Of a DNA stretch of 64,000 nt, positions 51,193 to 59,974 are shown in pieces. Position 1 is the first letter of the stretch. Each line of letters begins with the position of its first letter. The translations under genes were made by a program, and so were the position numbers. The notes under the pieces are model-generated. The model made no database searches, was not told the origin of the DNA, and was given only the letters and a program-made list of their open reading frames with translations. This stretch comes from CAVUFH01 sp963740835 (GTDB lineage: Bacteria > Actinomycetota > Acidimicrobiia > IMCC26256 > PALSA-610). The DNA lies in the NCBI GenBank assembly GCA_963740835.1, contig CAVUFH010000002.1:930001-994000 (forward strand), in the 5' to 3' direction.

Positions 51193-52098
51193 ATGGCTCA
51201 GTCCGCTCTTCACCTCGATGCCCCGCAGCGACCTGTGGTCGCGACGCTCGGCGCGTACCTGCGGCTGACGAAACCCCGCGTCATCGAGTTGCTCCTCGTC
51301 GTCGCGGTGCCGCCGATGTTCCTCGCCGAGGGTGGGCTCCCGCCGTTGTGGCTGATCCTCGCGGTGGTCGCGGGCGGCGCGATGGCGGCCGGTGGGGCCA
51401 ACACGATCAACTGCTGGATCGAGCGGGACCGCGACCAGCTGATGCACCGCACCGACCGGCGGCCGCTCCCGCGGGGCGAGATCAACCCCCAGAACGCGCT
51501 GATCTTCGGCATCGCCCTCAACGTGCTCGCGTTCGCGCTGCTGGCTTCGGTCGTCAACCTGCTCGCGGCCGCGCTCACGCTCTCGGCCACGCTGTTCTAC
51601 GTCTTCGTGTACACGATCTGGCTCAAGCCGCGCACGGTGCAGAACATCGTCATCGGCGGGGCCGCCGGCGCGGTCCCCGCACTCGTCGGTTGGGCCGCGG
51701 TGCGCAACGACCTCGCCGCACCCGCGTGGATCCTCTTCGCGGTGGTGTTCGCGTGGACCCCCGCGCACTTCTGGGCGCTGGCGATGAAGTACCGCGACGA
51801 CTACGCCGCGGCCGGCATCCCCATGCTGCCGGTCGTGCGGGGCGCGGAGGTCACGGTCCGCCAGATCGCCGGGTACGCGATGATCACCGTGTCGCTGACC
51901 CTCGCGTTGGCGCTCACCGGTTGGGTCGGCCGCTTCTACGCGATCTCGGCCGCGGTGCTCGGCGCGATCTTCGTGTTGCAGGCGCTCGCGCTCCAGCGCG
52001 ACCCGACTCCGAAGCGATCGATCCGCTTCTTCGCGTTTTCGAACGTGTACCTGATGCTGGTGTTCGTCGCCGTTGCCGTCGACGCCCTCATCCACTGA
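51193..52098 (+). CDS. ctaB: Protohaem IX farnesyltransferase (haem O synthase)
   Basis: The 301-residue UbiA-family membrane enzyme adds a farnesyl group to haem B to make haem O, the first step to haem A. The first Asp-rich site appears as NCWIERDRDQLMHRTDRRPLPRG near residue 73, and the second as MKYRDDYAAAGIPMLPVVRG near 198. About nine TM helices are predicted by eye. The haem A synthase that would use the product is encoded at 60 kb. Confidence 0.93.
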   Translation: MAQSALHLDAPQRPVVATLGAYLRLTKPRVIELLLVVAVPPMFLAEGGLPPLWLILAVVAGGAMAAGGANTINCWIERDRDQLMHRTDRRPLPRGEINPQNALIFGIALNVLAFALLASVVNLLAAALTLSATLFYVFVYTIWLKPRTVQNIVIGGAAGAVPALVGWAAVRNDLAAPAWILFAVVFAWTPAHFWALAMKYRDDYAAAGIPMLPVVRGAEVTVRQIAGYAMITVSLTLALALTGWVGRFYAISAAVLGAIFVLQALALQRDPTPKRSIRFFAFSNVYLMLVFVAVAVDALIH

Positions 52099-52744
52099 CG
52101 CCGAGCCGCGGCGCTCGCCCCGGACCCCGTCGCGGCGAGCGATCGTGACGCTGGTCGCGATCTCGTGTCTCGTGCCGCTCGCGATCCTCGCGGTCATCCT
52201 GACGACCGATCGCGGTGACGACAAAGCTGACGCCGTCGCGACCGGGTGCCCGACCAACACCACCACCGCACCCGGCGTTCCGGCGCCGGCCGCGCCGGGC
52301 CCCGCGCCCGGGCGCGCCGAGGTCGGTGCTCCCGCGCCCGATTTCCAGCTGCTGACGCTCGATCGCTGCACGACCGAGCGCTTGTCGGCGCACCGAGGCA
52401 CGCCGGTCGTCCTCACCTTCTTCGCGTCGTGGTGCCATCCGTGCGAGGAGGAGATGCCGCTGCTCGAGGCCGCGCACACCGGCGACCCGAACGGGTTCGA
52501 CGTGCTCGCGGTCACGTTCCGGGACCTCCGCGCGGACGCAGTGCAGTTCACCGACCGCCTGGGCGTCACCTACCCCGCGCTGTTCGACACCGACGGCAAC
52601 GTCGGTGACCGGTACGGCGTCAGTGGCATCCCGCAGACGTGGTTCATCGACGCCGACGGAGTGGTGCAGGACCGCGTGTTCGGGATCACGTCGAAGCGCG
52701 CGCTCGACGAGCCGCTCAGGGCACTCCTCGCTCGCTCGCGCTGA
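52073..52744 (+). CDS. TlpA/ResA-like membrane-anchored thioredoxin
   Basis: The 223-residue protein has an N-terminal TM anchor (IVTLVAISCLVPLAILAVIL near residue 25), a Pro/Ala-rich linker, then a redoxin domain with active site FFASWCHPCEEEMP near 118 and GVSGIPQTWFIDADG near 183. It is placed to reduce disulfides or supply copper/haem sites outside the membrane. The TTG at 52073 overlaps ctaB; GTG 52145, just at the anchor, is an alternative start. Confidence 0.87.
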   Translation: MPSTPSSTDAEPRRSPRTPSRRAIVTLVAISCLVPLAILAVILTTDRGDDKADAVATGCPTNTTTAPGVPAPAAPGPAPGRAEVGAPAPDFQLLTLDRCTTERLSAHRGTPVVLTFFASWCHPCEEEMPLLEAAHTGDPNGFDVLAVTFRDLRADAVQFTDRLGVTYPALFDTDGNVGDRYGVSGIPQTWFIDADGVVQDRVFGITSKRALDEPLRALLARSR

Positions 52745-52750
52745 CCGGAC

Positions 52751-53479
52751 TCACTCTTCCCAGCGGAAGTAGCGGGCCGCGAGCAGCGGTGCCGCGATGG
52801 CCCAGGCGAGGAGCACGACGAGCTCGCCCGTCGGGAAGGGCTGCGTGGTGAGTACCGCGCGCACGGTCTCGGACAGCGCCGCGGCCGGCAGCAGTTTGGC
52901 CACCGCCTCGATCGCGCCCGGCAGCTTGTCGAGGGGGTACGCCATGCCACCGAGGAACAACAGCACGAGGAACAGAGCGTTCGCCGCGGCGAGGTTCGCC
53001 TCCGCGCGCAGCGTGCCCGCCATGAGCATCCCGATGCCCGCGAATGCGATCGTGCCGAGCAGGAGCAGCCCGAGCGCAGGGAACACACCGGTGCGCAGGT
53101 TCCAGCCGAGCGCGACACCCACTGCGAGCACGAGCACGAACTGGACGACCTCGAGCACGAGCACCGTCGTCGTCTTGGCCATGAGCAGTCCGCCGCGTGA
53201 CAACGGGGTCGAGCCGAGCCGCTTGAGCACGCCGTAGCGACGTTCGAAGCCGGTCGCGATACCGAGCGACACCATCGCGGTCGCCATTACCGACAAGGCG
53301 AGCACGCCGGGGACGAGGAAGTCGACGGGATCGGCGAAGGTCGTGGTGACCGCGTCGACCTTGGCGAAGAACACGAGCACGCCGATCGGGACCGCGAGCG
53401 TCACGATCGCGTTCTCGCCCCGTCGCATCTGCAACGTGATCTCGGCCCGCGCCTGCGCGGTGATCGCTCGTGAGCTCAC
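52751..53479 (-). CDS. ABC-2 type transporter permease
   Basis: The 242-residue membrane protein has six hydrophobic segments and the ABC-2 pattern GFERRYGVLKRLGSTPLSRGGLLMAKTT in the first loop. With the ATPase at 53476 it forms a DrrAB-like exporter. The GTG start overlaps the ATPase stop. The cargo is unknown. Confidence 0.88.
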   Translation of the reverse strand: MSSRAITAQARAEITLQMRRGENAIVTLAVPIGVLVFFAKVDAVTTTFADPVDFLVPGVLALSVMATAMVSLGIATGFERRYGVLKRLGSTPLSRGGLLMAKTTTVLVLEVVQFVLVLAVGVALGWNLRTGVFPALGLLLLGTIAFAGIGMLMAGTLRAEANLAAANALFLVLLFLGGMAYPLDKLPGAIEAVAKLLPAAALSETVRAVLTTQPFPTGELVVLLAWAIAAPLLAARYFRWEE

Positions 53480-54432
53480 TGGTGCTCCCGCGTCGCTTCG
53501 GCCGTGATCTGCAGGAACACGTCTTCGAGCGAGCGACGGCCCGCCTGCAGCGCGGCGAGGGTCACGTTCTGATCGCGGAGCCAGCACGCGAGGTCGGCGA
53601 TGCGGGCCGGGGTGGCGGGGATGTGGAGCACGTACTCCCCCGGCCGTTCTTCGACGACGCCGTCGACGCCGACACGCAGCGCGGCGGCGAGCGCACGCCG
53701 GTCGAGGCCGGGGACGGCCGCGAACCAGATCTCGTCGGCGGCCGCTGCGTGTTGGGTCAGCTCGGCCGGTGTTCCGAGCGCGGCGAGGCGCCCACCGGTG
53801 ATGATCGCGACGCGGTCGCACAGGTGCTCCGCCTCGTCCATGCCGTGCGTCGTCAGCAGGACCGTGGTCCCGCCGGCCGCGAGGCCGCGCACCAGCTCCC
53901 ACGTGGTCGCCCGCGCATGCGGGTCCATGCCGGCGGTCGGCTCGTCAAGGAACACGACTTCCGGTTTGCCGATGAGTGCGCACGCGAGCGACAGCCGTTG
54001 CGCCTGGCCACCCGACAGACGCCGCACCGGCGTGCGCTCGGTGTCGCGCAGTCCGACCGTGTCGAGCAGCGCGTCGGGTGACTCCGGATCGTCGTAGTAC
54101 GCGGCGAACAACCGCAGCAGCTCGAGCGGCCGGAGCCCGGGGTACAAGCCGCCCTCCTGCAGCATCACGCCGATGCGGGGGCGCAGCTGCGCACCATCGC
54201 GATCAGGGTCGAGGCCGAGCACGCGCACCGTGCCCGCGTCCGGGTGGCGGTAGCCCTCGAGGATCTCGACGGTCGTGGTCTTGCCCGCGCCGTTCGGGCC
54301 GAGCAGCCCGAACACCTCGCCGGGCTCGACGGTGAACGAGAGCCCGGCGACCGCGCGCACCGCGCCGTAGCCCTTCTCGAGCTCGGCGACGGCGATGGCC
54401 GGCGTCGGCGCGGGCGCGGGAGGCACGGTCAT
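53476..54432 (-). CDS. ABC exporter ATPase (DrrA-like)
   Basis: The 318-residue protein has Walker A GPNGAGKTT near residue 45, Q-loop VMLQEGGLYPGLRPLELL, signature LSGGQAQRLSLACAL near 140, Walker B VVFLDEPTAGMDPHAR and switch His in LLTTHGMDEAEHLCD. The C-terminal extension of about 80 residues is typical of DrrA/CcmA-type proteins. It is co-translated with the permease. Confidence 0.92.
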   Translation of the reverse strand: MTVPPAPAPTPAIAVAELEKGYGAVRAVAGLSFTVEPGEVFGLLGPNGAGKTTTVEILEGYRHPDAGTVRVLGLDPDRDGAQLRPRIGVMLQEGGLYPGLRPLELLRLFAAYYDDPESPDALLDTVGLRDTERTPVRRLSGGQAQRLSLACALIGKPEVVFLDEPTAGMDPHARATTWELVRGLAAGGTTVLLTTHGMDEAEHLCDRVAIITGGRLAALGTPAELTQHAAAADEIWFAAVPGLDRRALAAALRVGVDGVVEERPGEYVLHIPATPARIADLACWLRDQNVTLAALQAGRRSLEDVFLQITAEATREHQ

Positions 54433-54466
54433 GGGCGCGGCGATTCTAGGAACTCGCGGTGCACGA

Positions 54467-54517
54467 TTCGCCGGCTCACGGGGTTCTCCGGCTCACGACG
54501 TTCTCCGGCTCACGTGG
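54467..54517. repeat. Three tandem 17-bp repeats
   Basis: Three adjacent 17-bp units, TTC(G/T)CCGGCTCACGNNG, start at 54467, 54484 and 54501. The ten-base core CCGGCTCACG is identical in all. They fill the gap between the polyprenyl synthase stop and the ATPase start. Confidence 0.8.
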
Positions 54518-54519
54518 GG

Positions 54520-55581
54520 TCAGTGGTCGCGCCAGGCGACGTAGTCGGCGAGCTCGCTCAGCAGCGCGCGGGCGTCGGGCGTGATCGGCGCCGCGTCGAG
54601 CGCCCGGTGCGTCTCACCGAGCAGCCGGTCGATCTCGCGCTCGACCTCCTTCAGCGCGCCGGAGCGGACGAACAGGTCCTGGAGCCCTGCGACCTCGTCG
54701 GCATCGAGGTCGGCGGCACCGAGCCTCCCGAGCCGCGCCCGGTCGCCCGGTTCCGCCCGCGCCGCCGCGAGCGCGACGAGCGGGGTCGCCTTGCCCTCGC
54801 GGAGGTCGTCGCCGACCGGTTTGCCGGTGATGTCAGCCTCGCCGAACGCGCCGAGGACGTCGTCGCGCAGCTGGAACGCTTCGCCCAGCGGCAACCCGAT
54901 CGCGCTGTAGGCACCTTCGAGCTCGGGCAGCCGTCCGGCGAGCGCGGCACCGAGGTGCAGCGGCCGCTCGACGGTGTACTTCGCGGATTTGTACAGCGCG
55001 ATCCGCCGCGCGGCGGCGGGGTCGGTGCTCGCGGTCGCGGTCGTCACCAAGTCGAGCGACTGCCCGACGCAGAGCTCGATGCGCAGCTGGTCGAAAACGT
55101 CCAGCACCGCGGGGGCAGCGCCGCGCACGAGCGTGTCGGCGTAGACGAACGCGAAGTCACCGACCAGGATCGCCATCCCTTCGCCGAAGCGGCGCGATTC
55201 ACCCCGCCAGCCCGCGTCGACGTGGCGACCGGCGAAGTGCCGGTGCACCGCGTCGCGACTGCGACGCATGTCGGAGCCGTCCATCACGTCGTCATGGACG
55301 AGTGCGAACGTGTGCACGAGCTCGAGCGCGGCCGCGGCGTCGATCACCGCGTCCGGATCGGTGCCGCCGCTGCCGATGAACGCGCAATGGCAGAACGCCG
55401 GCCGCAAACGCTTGCCCCCCGCGCCGACGAGCATTCGCAGCTCGACGAGCGGTTCGGCCAGCGCGGACTCGACCGCAGCCCAACGCGCGATCTCGGCGTC
55501 GAGGAGTCGGAGGATCCGCGCTTCGACCTGGTCGGCGACGCTCACGAGCGCGGCGGGGAACGTCGCTTCGCGCCGATCCAT
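54520..55581 (-). CDS. Polyprenyl diphosphate synthase
   Basis: The 353-residue trans-prenyltransferase has the GGKRLRP motif near residue 55, first Asp-rich motif LVHDDVMDGSDMRR near 92, and a second, QLRDDVLGAFGE, near 238. It condenses isopentenyl diphosphate to make C15-C20 or longer chains for quinones, carotenoids or haem O. Chain length cannot be read reliably. It could supply the farnesyl group for ctaB. Confidence 0.92.
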   Translation of the reverse strand: MDRREATFPAALVSVADQVEARILRLLDAEIARWAAVESALAEPLVELRMLVGAGGKRLRPAFCHCAFIGSGGTDPDAVIDAAAALELVHTFALVHDDVMDGSDMRRSRDAVHRHFAGRHVDAGWRGESRRFGEGMAILVGDFAFVYADTLVRGAAPAVLDVFDQLRIELCVGQSLDLVTTATASTDPAAARRIALYKSAKYTVERPLHLGAALAGRLPELEGAYSAIGLPLGEAFQLRDDVLGAFGEADITGKPVGDDLREGKATPLVALAAARAEPGDRARLGRLGAADLDADEVAGLQDLFVRSGALKEVEREIDRLLGETHRALDAAPITPDARALLSELADYVAWRDH

Positions 55582-55653
55582 GTGCGGAGGCTATCGACCG
55601 CTCCCGCCCGGACCCGGTTCGCGCGCCCCCGCCGGGTGGACGAGGCCGCTGGA

Positions 55654-55659
55654 TAGTCT
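55654..55659 (+). promoter_or_regulatory. Leaderless-type -10 box before the SCP2 gene
   Basis: TAGTCT ends six bases before the GTG at 55666, with no ribosome site between. Confidence 0.5.
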
Positions 55660-55665
55660 CCGGCC

Positions 55666-56070
55666 GTGCCCGAGTTCCTGAGCGACGAGTGGCTCGCGGC
55701 GTTGGACGCATCGGCTCGGGCGATGGGCCCGCTCCCGATTGTCGCCCCGTTCGTGCTGGAGCAGGTCGTCACCAGCACCGACCGCGACGCCACCGGTCGC
55801 GGCGGCGATGAGGTCCGCTACCAGCTCGTGTTCACCGCGGACGGCCTGCGGGTGCAGCCGGGTGATGCGGAAGCAGCCGATGTCTCGTTCGCGACCGATC
55901 GGGAGACTGCGGCCGGTATCGCGCGCGGCGAGACGAACGCGCAGCGCGCTCTCGCGGCGGGACGATTGCGCGTGCACGGCAACGTCGAGACCTTGGTGGC
56001 GCACGCGGCGGCGTTGGTCGCGCTCGAGGACGTGTTCGCAGGGGTCCGGGCCGGCACGACCTACCGGTAG
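55666..56070 (+). CDS. SCP2 sterol-transfer-like protein
   Basis: The 134-residue SCP2 domain has YQLVFTADGLRVQPGDAEAADVSFATDRETAAGIARGETNAQRALAAGRLRVHGN, the typical order of strand and helix with the conserved GRLRVxG. It binds lipids in a hydrophobic tunnel. It lies just before a short cysteine leader ORF and an unknown gene. Confidence 0.85.
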   Translation: MPEFLSDEWLAALDASARAMGPLPIVAPFVLEQVVTSTDRDATGRGGDEVRYQLVFTADGLRVQPGDAEAADVSFATDRETAAGIARGETNAQRALAAGRLRVHGNVETLVAHAAALVALEDVFAGVRAGTTYR

Positions 56071-56073
56071 CCT
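56068..56073 (+). promoter_or_regulatory. Leaderless-type -10 box before the short cysteine ORF
   Basis: TAGCCT ends six bases before the ATG at 56080, the same geometry as other genes in this window. It overlaps the SCP2 stop codon. Confidence 0.45.
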
Positions 56074-56079
56074 CGAACA

Positions 56080-56121
56080 ATGGCATGTTGCCGCCGTCCG
56101 GACCCGGTCGATGTGGGGTGA
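56080..56121 (+). CDS. Possible leaderless 13-residue leader peptide, MACCRRPDPVDVG
   Basis: A TAGCCT box with exact leaderless spacing points to this ATG. The peptide has adjacent cysteines followed by two arginines and stops one base before the GTG (56123) of the next gene. Short leaderless cysteine peptides are known to control downstream genes by attenuation in mycobacteria. Here the function is inference; the downstream protein is unknown. Confidence 0.35.
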   Translation: MACCRRPDPVDVG

Positions 56122-56933
56122 GGTGACGCCCGCCGAACGGTTGCGTTCCGTCACCCGCCGCACGGTGGCGGACGACGCGCTCGCGGCCGAAGCTGCGGAC
56201 GCGCTCGCGGGTTTCGCGCCCGAACCCGCCAGCCTCGTGGTGGCGTGCCGGCGCGTGCTCGCGCATCACCCCGCGCACGGCGCGCTGTGGTGGGTCTGCG
56301 CGCGCATCCTCGCCGCGCCCGACGCGGCGCGCGCGGCACGCGACGCGATCGGTCTGCTCGACGCCGATCGCACCGCGAACCGGCTCGCCGCGTCGCTGCC
56401 GCTCCTCGACGAGGACGACACGATCGCGGTCGTCGGCTGGCCGCATGCGGTCGACGACGCGATCGCCGAGCGGCAGGATCTCCCGGTCGTCTCGGTCCGC
56501 ACCGAGGGCTCCGACCCCACTTACGCGTTGCGCCGGCGCAACACCGAGCGCAACGTGCGGATCGTCGAACCGTGGGACGCGACGCTGACGCAGGTCGCGT
56601 TCCTGCTCGTCCCTGCGCTCGCGATTGGTCCGGTGACCGCCCTCGTGCCAGCGGGCGTGGGCGCTCTCATCGACGACCTCGGTCGCAACGTACGCGACAC
56701 GTGGCTGGTCAGCGGCGTCGGTCGGGTGCTCCCCGCACGTTTGTACGACGCGGCCGTCGAGCGCGAGCAGCGAATCCGGCGCCTACGACGAGATCGACGA
56801 CCCCGCACCCGAGGTCTGCTCGCTCGAACGCTTCGACCGTGTCGCGGGTCCGCGTGGCGTCGAGCGGGCGATCGACGCGACGAGCCGGCCCGACTGCCCG
56901 GTCGTGCCCGAGTTGCTGCGCCCGTTGAACTGA
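56111..56933 (+). pseudogene. Conserved protein of unknown function (one frameshift near 56770)
   Basis: The frame runs from ATG 56111 (or GTG 56123) with ERLRSVTRRTVADDALAAEAADALAGF, VVGWPHAVDDAIAERQDLPVVSVRTEG, and VPAGVGALIDDLGRNVRDTWLVSGVGRVLPARLYDAAV. Near 56765-56780 one base shifts the frame; the next frame continues SGAYDEIDDPAPEVCSLERFDRVAGPRG and ends PVVPELLRPLN at 56931-56933. Both parts have normal codon use. No known domain was recognised; the pattern of an N-terminal helical part and an alpha/beta core suggests a nucleotide-binding-like fold. Confidence 0.65.
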
Positions 56934-56951
56934 CGCCGAGCCCGCCGACAC

Positions 56952-57392
56952 TCAGACGTCGATGATGGGCGGGCTCCCCGGACCGTCGTCGGACGGGCCG
57001 CGATCGAACGGTCCGTTGTAGCGACGGACGGCGACGATGCGGAAGCGCCGGCGCAGGAAGTGGCGGAACACCGCACGCGTCGGCGGGAACAACACGATGA
57101 GCCCGATCGCGTCGGACACGAAGCCGGGGAGCAGCAACAGGATCCCGGCCGCCAGCACGAGCCCGCCGTCGATGAGGTCGTCCGCGGGCATCTGACCCGC
57201 GTTCAGCTGCTGCCGTATGCGTTGCCACACACCGATGCCCTCGTGGCGCGTCAACCATGCGCCGCACAGCGACACGAGGATCATCAAGCCGATCGCGTTG
57301 AGGAATCCGATCGCCTGCCCCACGAGCACGAACACGTACAGCTCGATCAGCGGGATCACGATGAACACGAACGCGAGGGCCACGAGGACCAT
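56952..57392 (-). CDS. fxsA: FxsA-family membrane protein
   Basis: The 146-residue membrane protein has about four hydrophobic segments starting LVALAFVFIVIPLIELYVFVLVGQAIG, the FxsA signature, and LLLLPGFVSDAIGLIVLFPPTRAVFRHFLRRR. In E. coli the gene modifies phage exclusion when overexpressed; its normal role is not known. Confidence 0.87.
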   Translation of the reverse strand: MVLVALAFVFIVIPLIELYVFVLVGQAIGFLNAIGLMILVSLCGAWLTRHEGIGVWQRIRQQLNAGQMPADDLIDGGLVLAAGILLLLPGFVSDAIGLIVLFPPTRAVFRHFLRRRFRIVAVRRYNGPFDRGPSDDGPGSPPIIDV

Positions 57393-57454
57393 CAGGGCAT
57401 GCTATTCGCGTCCGTTCTCGCGCCGGTCGCTCGTTGCGCCGTCGTCGCACCGGT

Positions 57455-58213
57455 TCAAAATGCGCCGCCGTCGACGCCGATGCGTTGCCCGGTTACGTAG
57501 GAAGCCTGTTCCGAGACGACGAATCGCACTGCATCGGCGACCTCTTCCGGCGAACAGACGTGTCCGAACGCGGCGCGAGCATCGAGCGTGCGGATGTCCT
57601 CGATTCCCGCCGCGCCCTTCATCAGCCGGCGTCCCATCTCGGTGTCGACGAGGCCGGGCGCGACGACGTTGACATGGATGCCATTGCGACGCTCTTCCTT
57701 GGCCAAGGTCCACGCGAGTGCCTCGAGCGCAGCCTTCGCCATGTTGTACGGCGCCGAATTCGCGGCCATGTGTAGCGTCGCCGCGCTCGAGATCATCACG
57801 ATGTCGCCCCGCGGGCGCGTGCGCATCGACGGCAACACGAGCTTCGACATCGCCCACGCGCCGATCGCGTGAGTGCCCATGAGCCGGTCCATCTCGGCCG
57901 GGTCGGTGTCGGCGACGGTCTGCCCGCGTGACGCGACTCCGGCGTTGTTGACGAGGATGTCGATCGCACCGAGTTCGGCGACTGCGGCGTCGACCATCGC
58001 CGCGCACGCGTCGTAGTCGGTGACCGGCGCGGCGTAGGCGATCGACCGCCGCCCCAGCTTCTCGATCTCGGCAACGGTCTCCTGCGCCGCGGCCGCATCG
58101 CGCCGGTAGCTCACGACGATGTCGGCGCCGTCTTCGGCGAGCCCGAGCGCGATCGCGCGCCCGATGCCGCGGCCGCCACCCGTGATCAGCGCGACCCGTC
58201 CCTCGAGTGACAT
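57455..58213 (-). CDS. Short-chain dehydrogenase (3-oxoacyl-ACP reductase-like)
   Basis: The 252-residue SDR has ALITGGGRGIGRAIA near residue 8, NNAGVASRG near 88, catalytic Ser in MISSAATLH and YNMAK near 153. FabG-like length and pattern, but many such SDRs have other substrates. It lies 13 bases downstream of the enoyl-CoA hydratase gene, so both may serve acyl-CoA metabolism. Confidence 0.9.
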   Translation of the reverse strand: MSLEGRVALITGGGRGIGRAIALGLAEDGADIVVSYRRDAAAAQETVAEIEKLGRRSIAYAAPVTDYDACAAMVDAAVAELGAIDILVNNAGVASRGQTVADTDPAEMDRLMGTHAIGAWAMSKLVLPSMRTRPRGDIVMISSAATLHMAANSAPYNMAKAALEALAWTLAKEERRNGIHVNVVAPGLVDTEMGRRLMKGAAGIEDIRTLDARAAFGHVCSPEEVADAVRFVVSEQASYVTGQRIGVDGGAF

Positions 58214-58226
58214 CGTCCCTCCTGGC

Positions 58227-59033
58227 TCAGTCGTCGGTGAAGCGCGCTGGTCGCTTCTCGACGAACGCGGTCATCGCTTCGGTGAGGTCGCCGGTGAAGC
58301 TCGACAGCACCTGGGTTCGGTTCTCGAGATCGATGCCGGCCTGGAGGCTGCCGATTTCGAGCTGACTCCACATGACTTCCTTGGTCATGCGGACGCCGAA
58401 CGGGCTGTTCCCCACGATCAGCTCGGCCGTCTCCAGCGCGGCGTCCACGACCGCGCCGTCGGGAACGACCTTGGTGACGAGTCCGATGCGGTCGGCTTCG
58501 GCCGCGTCGATGAGGCGGCCGGTCAGCAGCAGCTCGAACGCGCGGGACGCGCCGATGAGACGGGGCAGCATCCACGACACACCGATGTCGCAACCCGATA
58601 ACCCGATTCTGATGAACGCGACGTTGAAGCGCGCGCTCGCAGCGGCGACGCGCACGTCGCTCGCCAGCGCGAGCGCGAGCCCGCCACCCGACGCCGCACC
58701 GTTCACGGCCGCGATGATCGGTTGCGGGACCGAACGCATCTTCGGCACGAGCCCGGCGATCAGCTTCTGCACGGTCATGCCGGCCTGGGCGCGACCCATC
58801 GATTGCGTCGTCGGTGGACTCGCACCCTCGCTCAGATCGAGCCCCGCGCAGAACCCGCGACCCGAGCCGGTGAGCACGATCACGCGGCAGCTGCGGTCGG
58901 CTTCGCACTCGTCGAGCGCGTCGTAGAGGCCGGCGACGAGGTGGTGGTTCATCGCGTTCAAGCGCTCCGGACGGCGCAGCGTGATCAGGGCGACGCCCGG
59001 TCGCACCGGTTCCAGGGTGACCGCTTCCGTCAT
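58227..59033 (-). CDS. Enoyl-CoA hydratase/isomerase family protein
   Basis: The 268-residue crotonase-fold protein has LRRPERLNAMN near residue 20, the oxyanion segments GSGRGFCAGLDLSEG near 58 and AAVNGAASGGGLALALASD near 108, and IGLSGCDIGVSWMLPRLIG near 142. The catalytic Glu pair is partly replaced (Gly/Asp in SGCDIG), so a dehydratase other than the classical hydratase is possible. It is coupled to the exonuclease gene by ATGA. Confidence 0.87.
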   Translation of the reverse strand: MTEAVTLEPVRPGVALITLRRPERLNAMNHHLVAGLYDALDECEADRSCRVIVLTGSGRGFCAGLDLSEGASPPTTQSMGRAQAGMTVQKLIAGLVPKMRSVPQPIIAAVNGAASGGGLALALASDVRVAAASARFNVAFIRIGLSGCDIGVSWMLPRLIGASRAFELLLTGRLIDAAEADRIGLVTKVVPDGAVVDAALETAELIVGNSPFGVRMTKEVMWSQLEIGSLQAGIDLENRTQVLSSFTGDLTEAMTAFVEKRPARFTDD

Positions 59034-59917
59034 TGCGAGGCGCTCCGTTTCTGCGCGAGCTTCTCGACGCGGGAGGCGAGTCTCGGCGACCCGAACCGTT
59101 CGCACCATGCCGCGAACGTCGGTGCCGGCCCGGTCCACTCCCAGTCGTCGACGTGACCGACGTGCGCGTCGGTGCGCAGCGTCGCGAGCACCTTGAAGCG
59201 GTCGGCGACATCGCGCGCGGTCGCGAGCGTCGTCGCCAGCCGGTCCACGCCGCGTACGCCGGCGACATCCCATTCGGCTGCCGCGTCGGGGATCGCCTCG
59301 AGATGGCCGTACCGATCCAGCACTGCGGCCGCCGTCTTCGCGCCGAACCCGGGCAGCCCGGGGAACCCGTCGGCGGAGTCGCCGACGAGCGCGAGCCAGT
59401 CCGGGATGGACGCGGGCGCGACGCCGAACTTCGCGTGCACGCCTTCGGCGTCGAGGAGGATGTTGCGGCGGCGATCGAGTTGCACCACCTTGCCGCCGAC
59501 GCACTGCCCGAGGTCCTTGTCGGGGGTGCAGATGATCGCCTGCTCGACGCGCGCGTCGACCGCCGCGACCGCGGCGGCGCTGGCGAGCGCGTCATCGGCT
59601 TCGAGATCCACCATCGCCCACACCGCGACGCCGAGCGCGGCGAGCGCCTCCTCCAGCAACGGGAACTGGGACTTCAGGAGCGGGTCGATGCCGTCCCCCG
59701 TCTTGTACGTGGCCCAGAGGTCGTTGCGGAAGGACTCGATCACATGGTCGGTCGCGACCCCGAGATGCGTCGCGCCCTCCTCGAGCATGCCGAACACGCT
59801 CGTGACCACTGCGCGCGTCGCGCCGACCTCGACGCCCGCGGGGTCAAGGTGCCCGGGCCGTGGCGCGAGGAACTGCCGGAACAACTCATAGGTGCCGTCG
59901 ACCAGATGCACTCGCAC
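59030..59917 (-). CDS. 5'-3' exonuclease (DNA polymerase I exonuclease-domain-like)
   Basis: The 295-residue stand-alone protein has the PIN-like metal sites DGTYELFRQF, DLEADDALAS near residue 105, and CTPDKDLGQCV near 129, plus the helix-hairpin-helix DNA-binding motif GDSADGFPGLPGFGAKTAAAVL near 180. It resembles the N-terminal domain of Pol I and would process flaps and primers. GTG 59917 (or GTG 59911) is the start. Confidence 0.9.
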   Translation of the reverse strand: MRVHLVDGTYELFRQFLAPRPGHLDPAGVEVGATRAVVTSVFGMLEEGATHLGVATDHVIESFRNDLWATYKTGDGIDPLLKSQFPLLEEALAALGVAVWAMVDLEADDALASAAAVAAVDARVEQAIICTPDKDLGQCVGGKVVQLDRRRNILLDAEGVHAKFGVAPASIPDWLALVGDSADGFPGLPGFGAKTAAAVLDRYGHLEAIPDAAAEWDVAGVRGVDRLATTLATARDVADRFKVLATLRTDAHVGHVDDWEWTGPAPTFAAWCERFGSPRLASRVEKLAQKRSASQ

Positions 59918-59974
59918 GGCCGTGAGCCTGGCACAGGTCCGGTGCGGCGCGTCGACGCCGCGCCGATTCGGCCC

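Noticed and set aside
50413..52569. 718-codon minus-strand ORF opposite cupredoxin, ctaB and the TlpA-like gene
   Set aside because: Low-complexity Arg/Glu/His shadow; the plus strand carries three recognised proteins with intact motifs.
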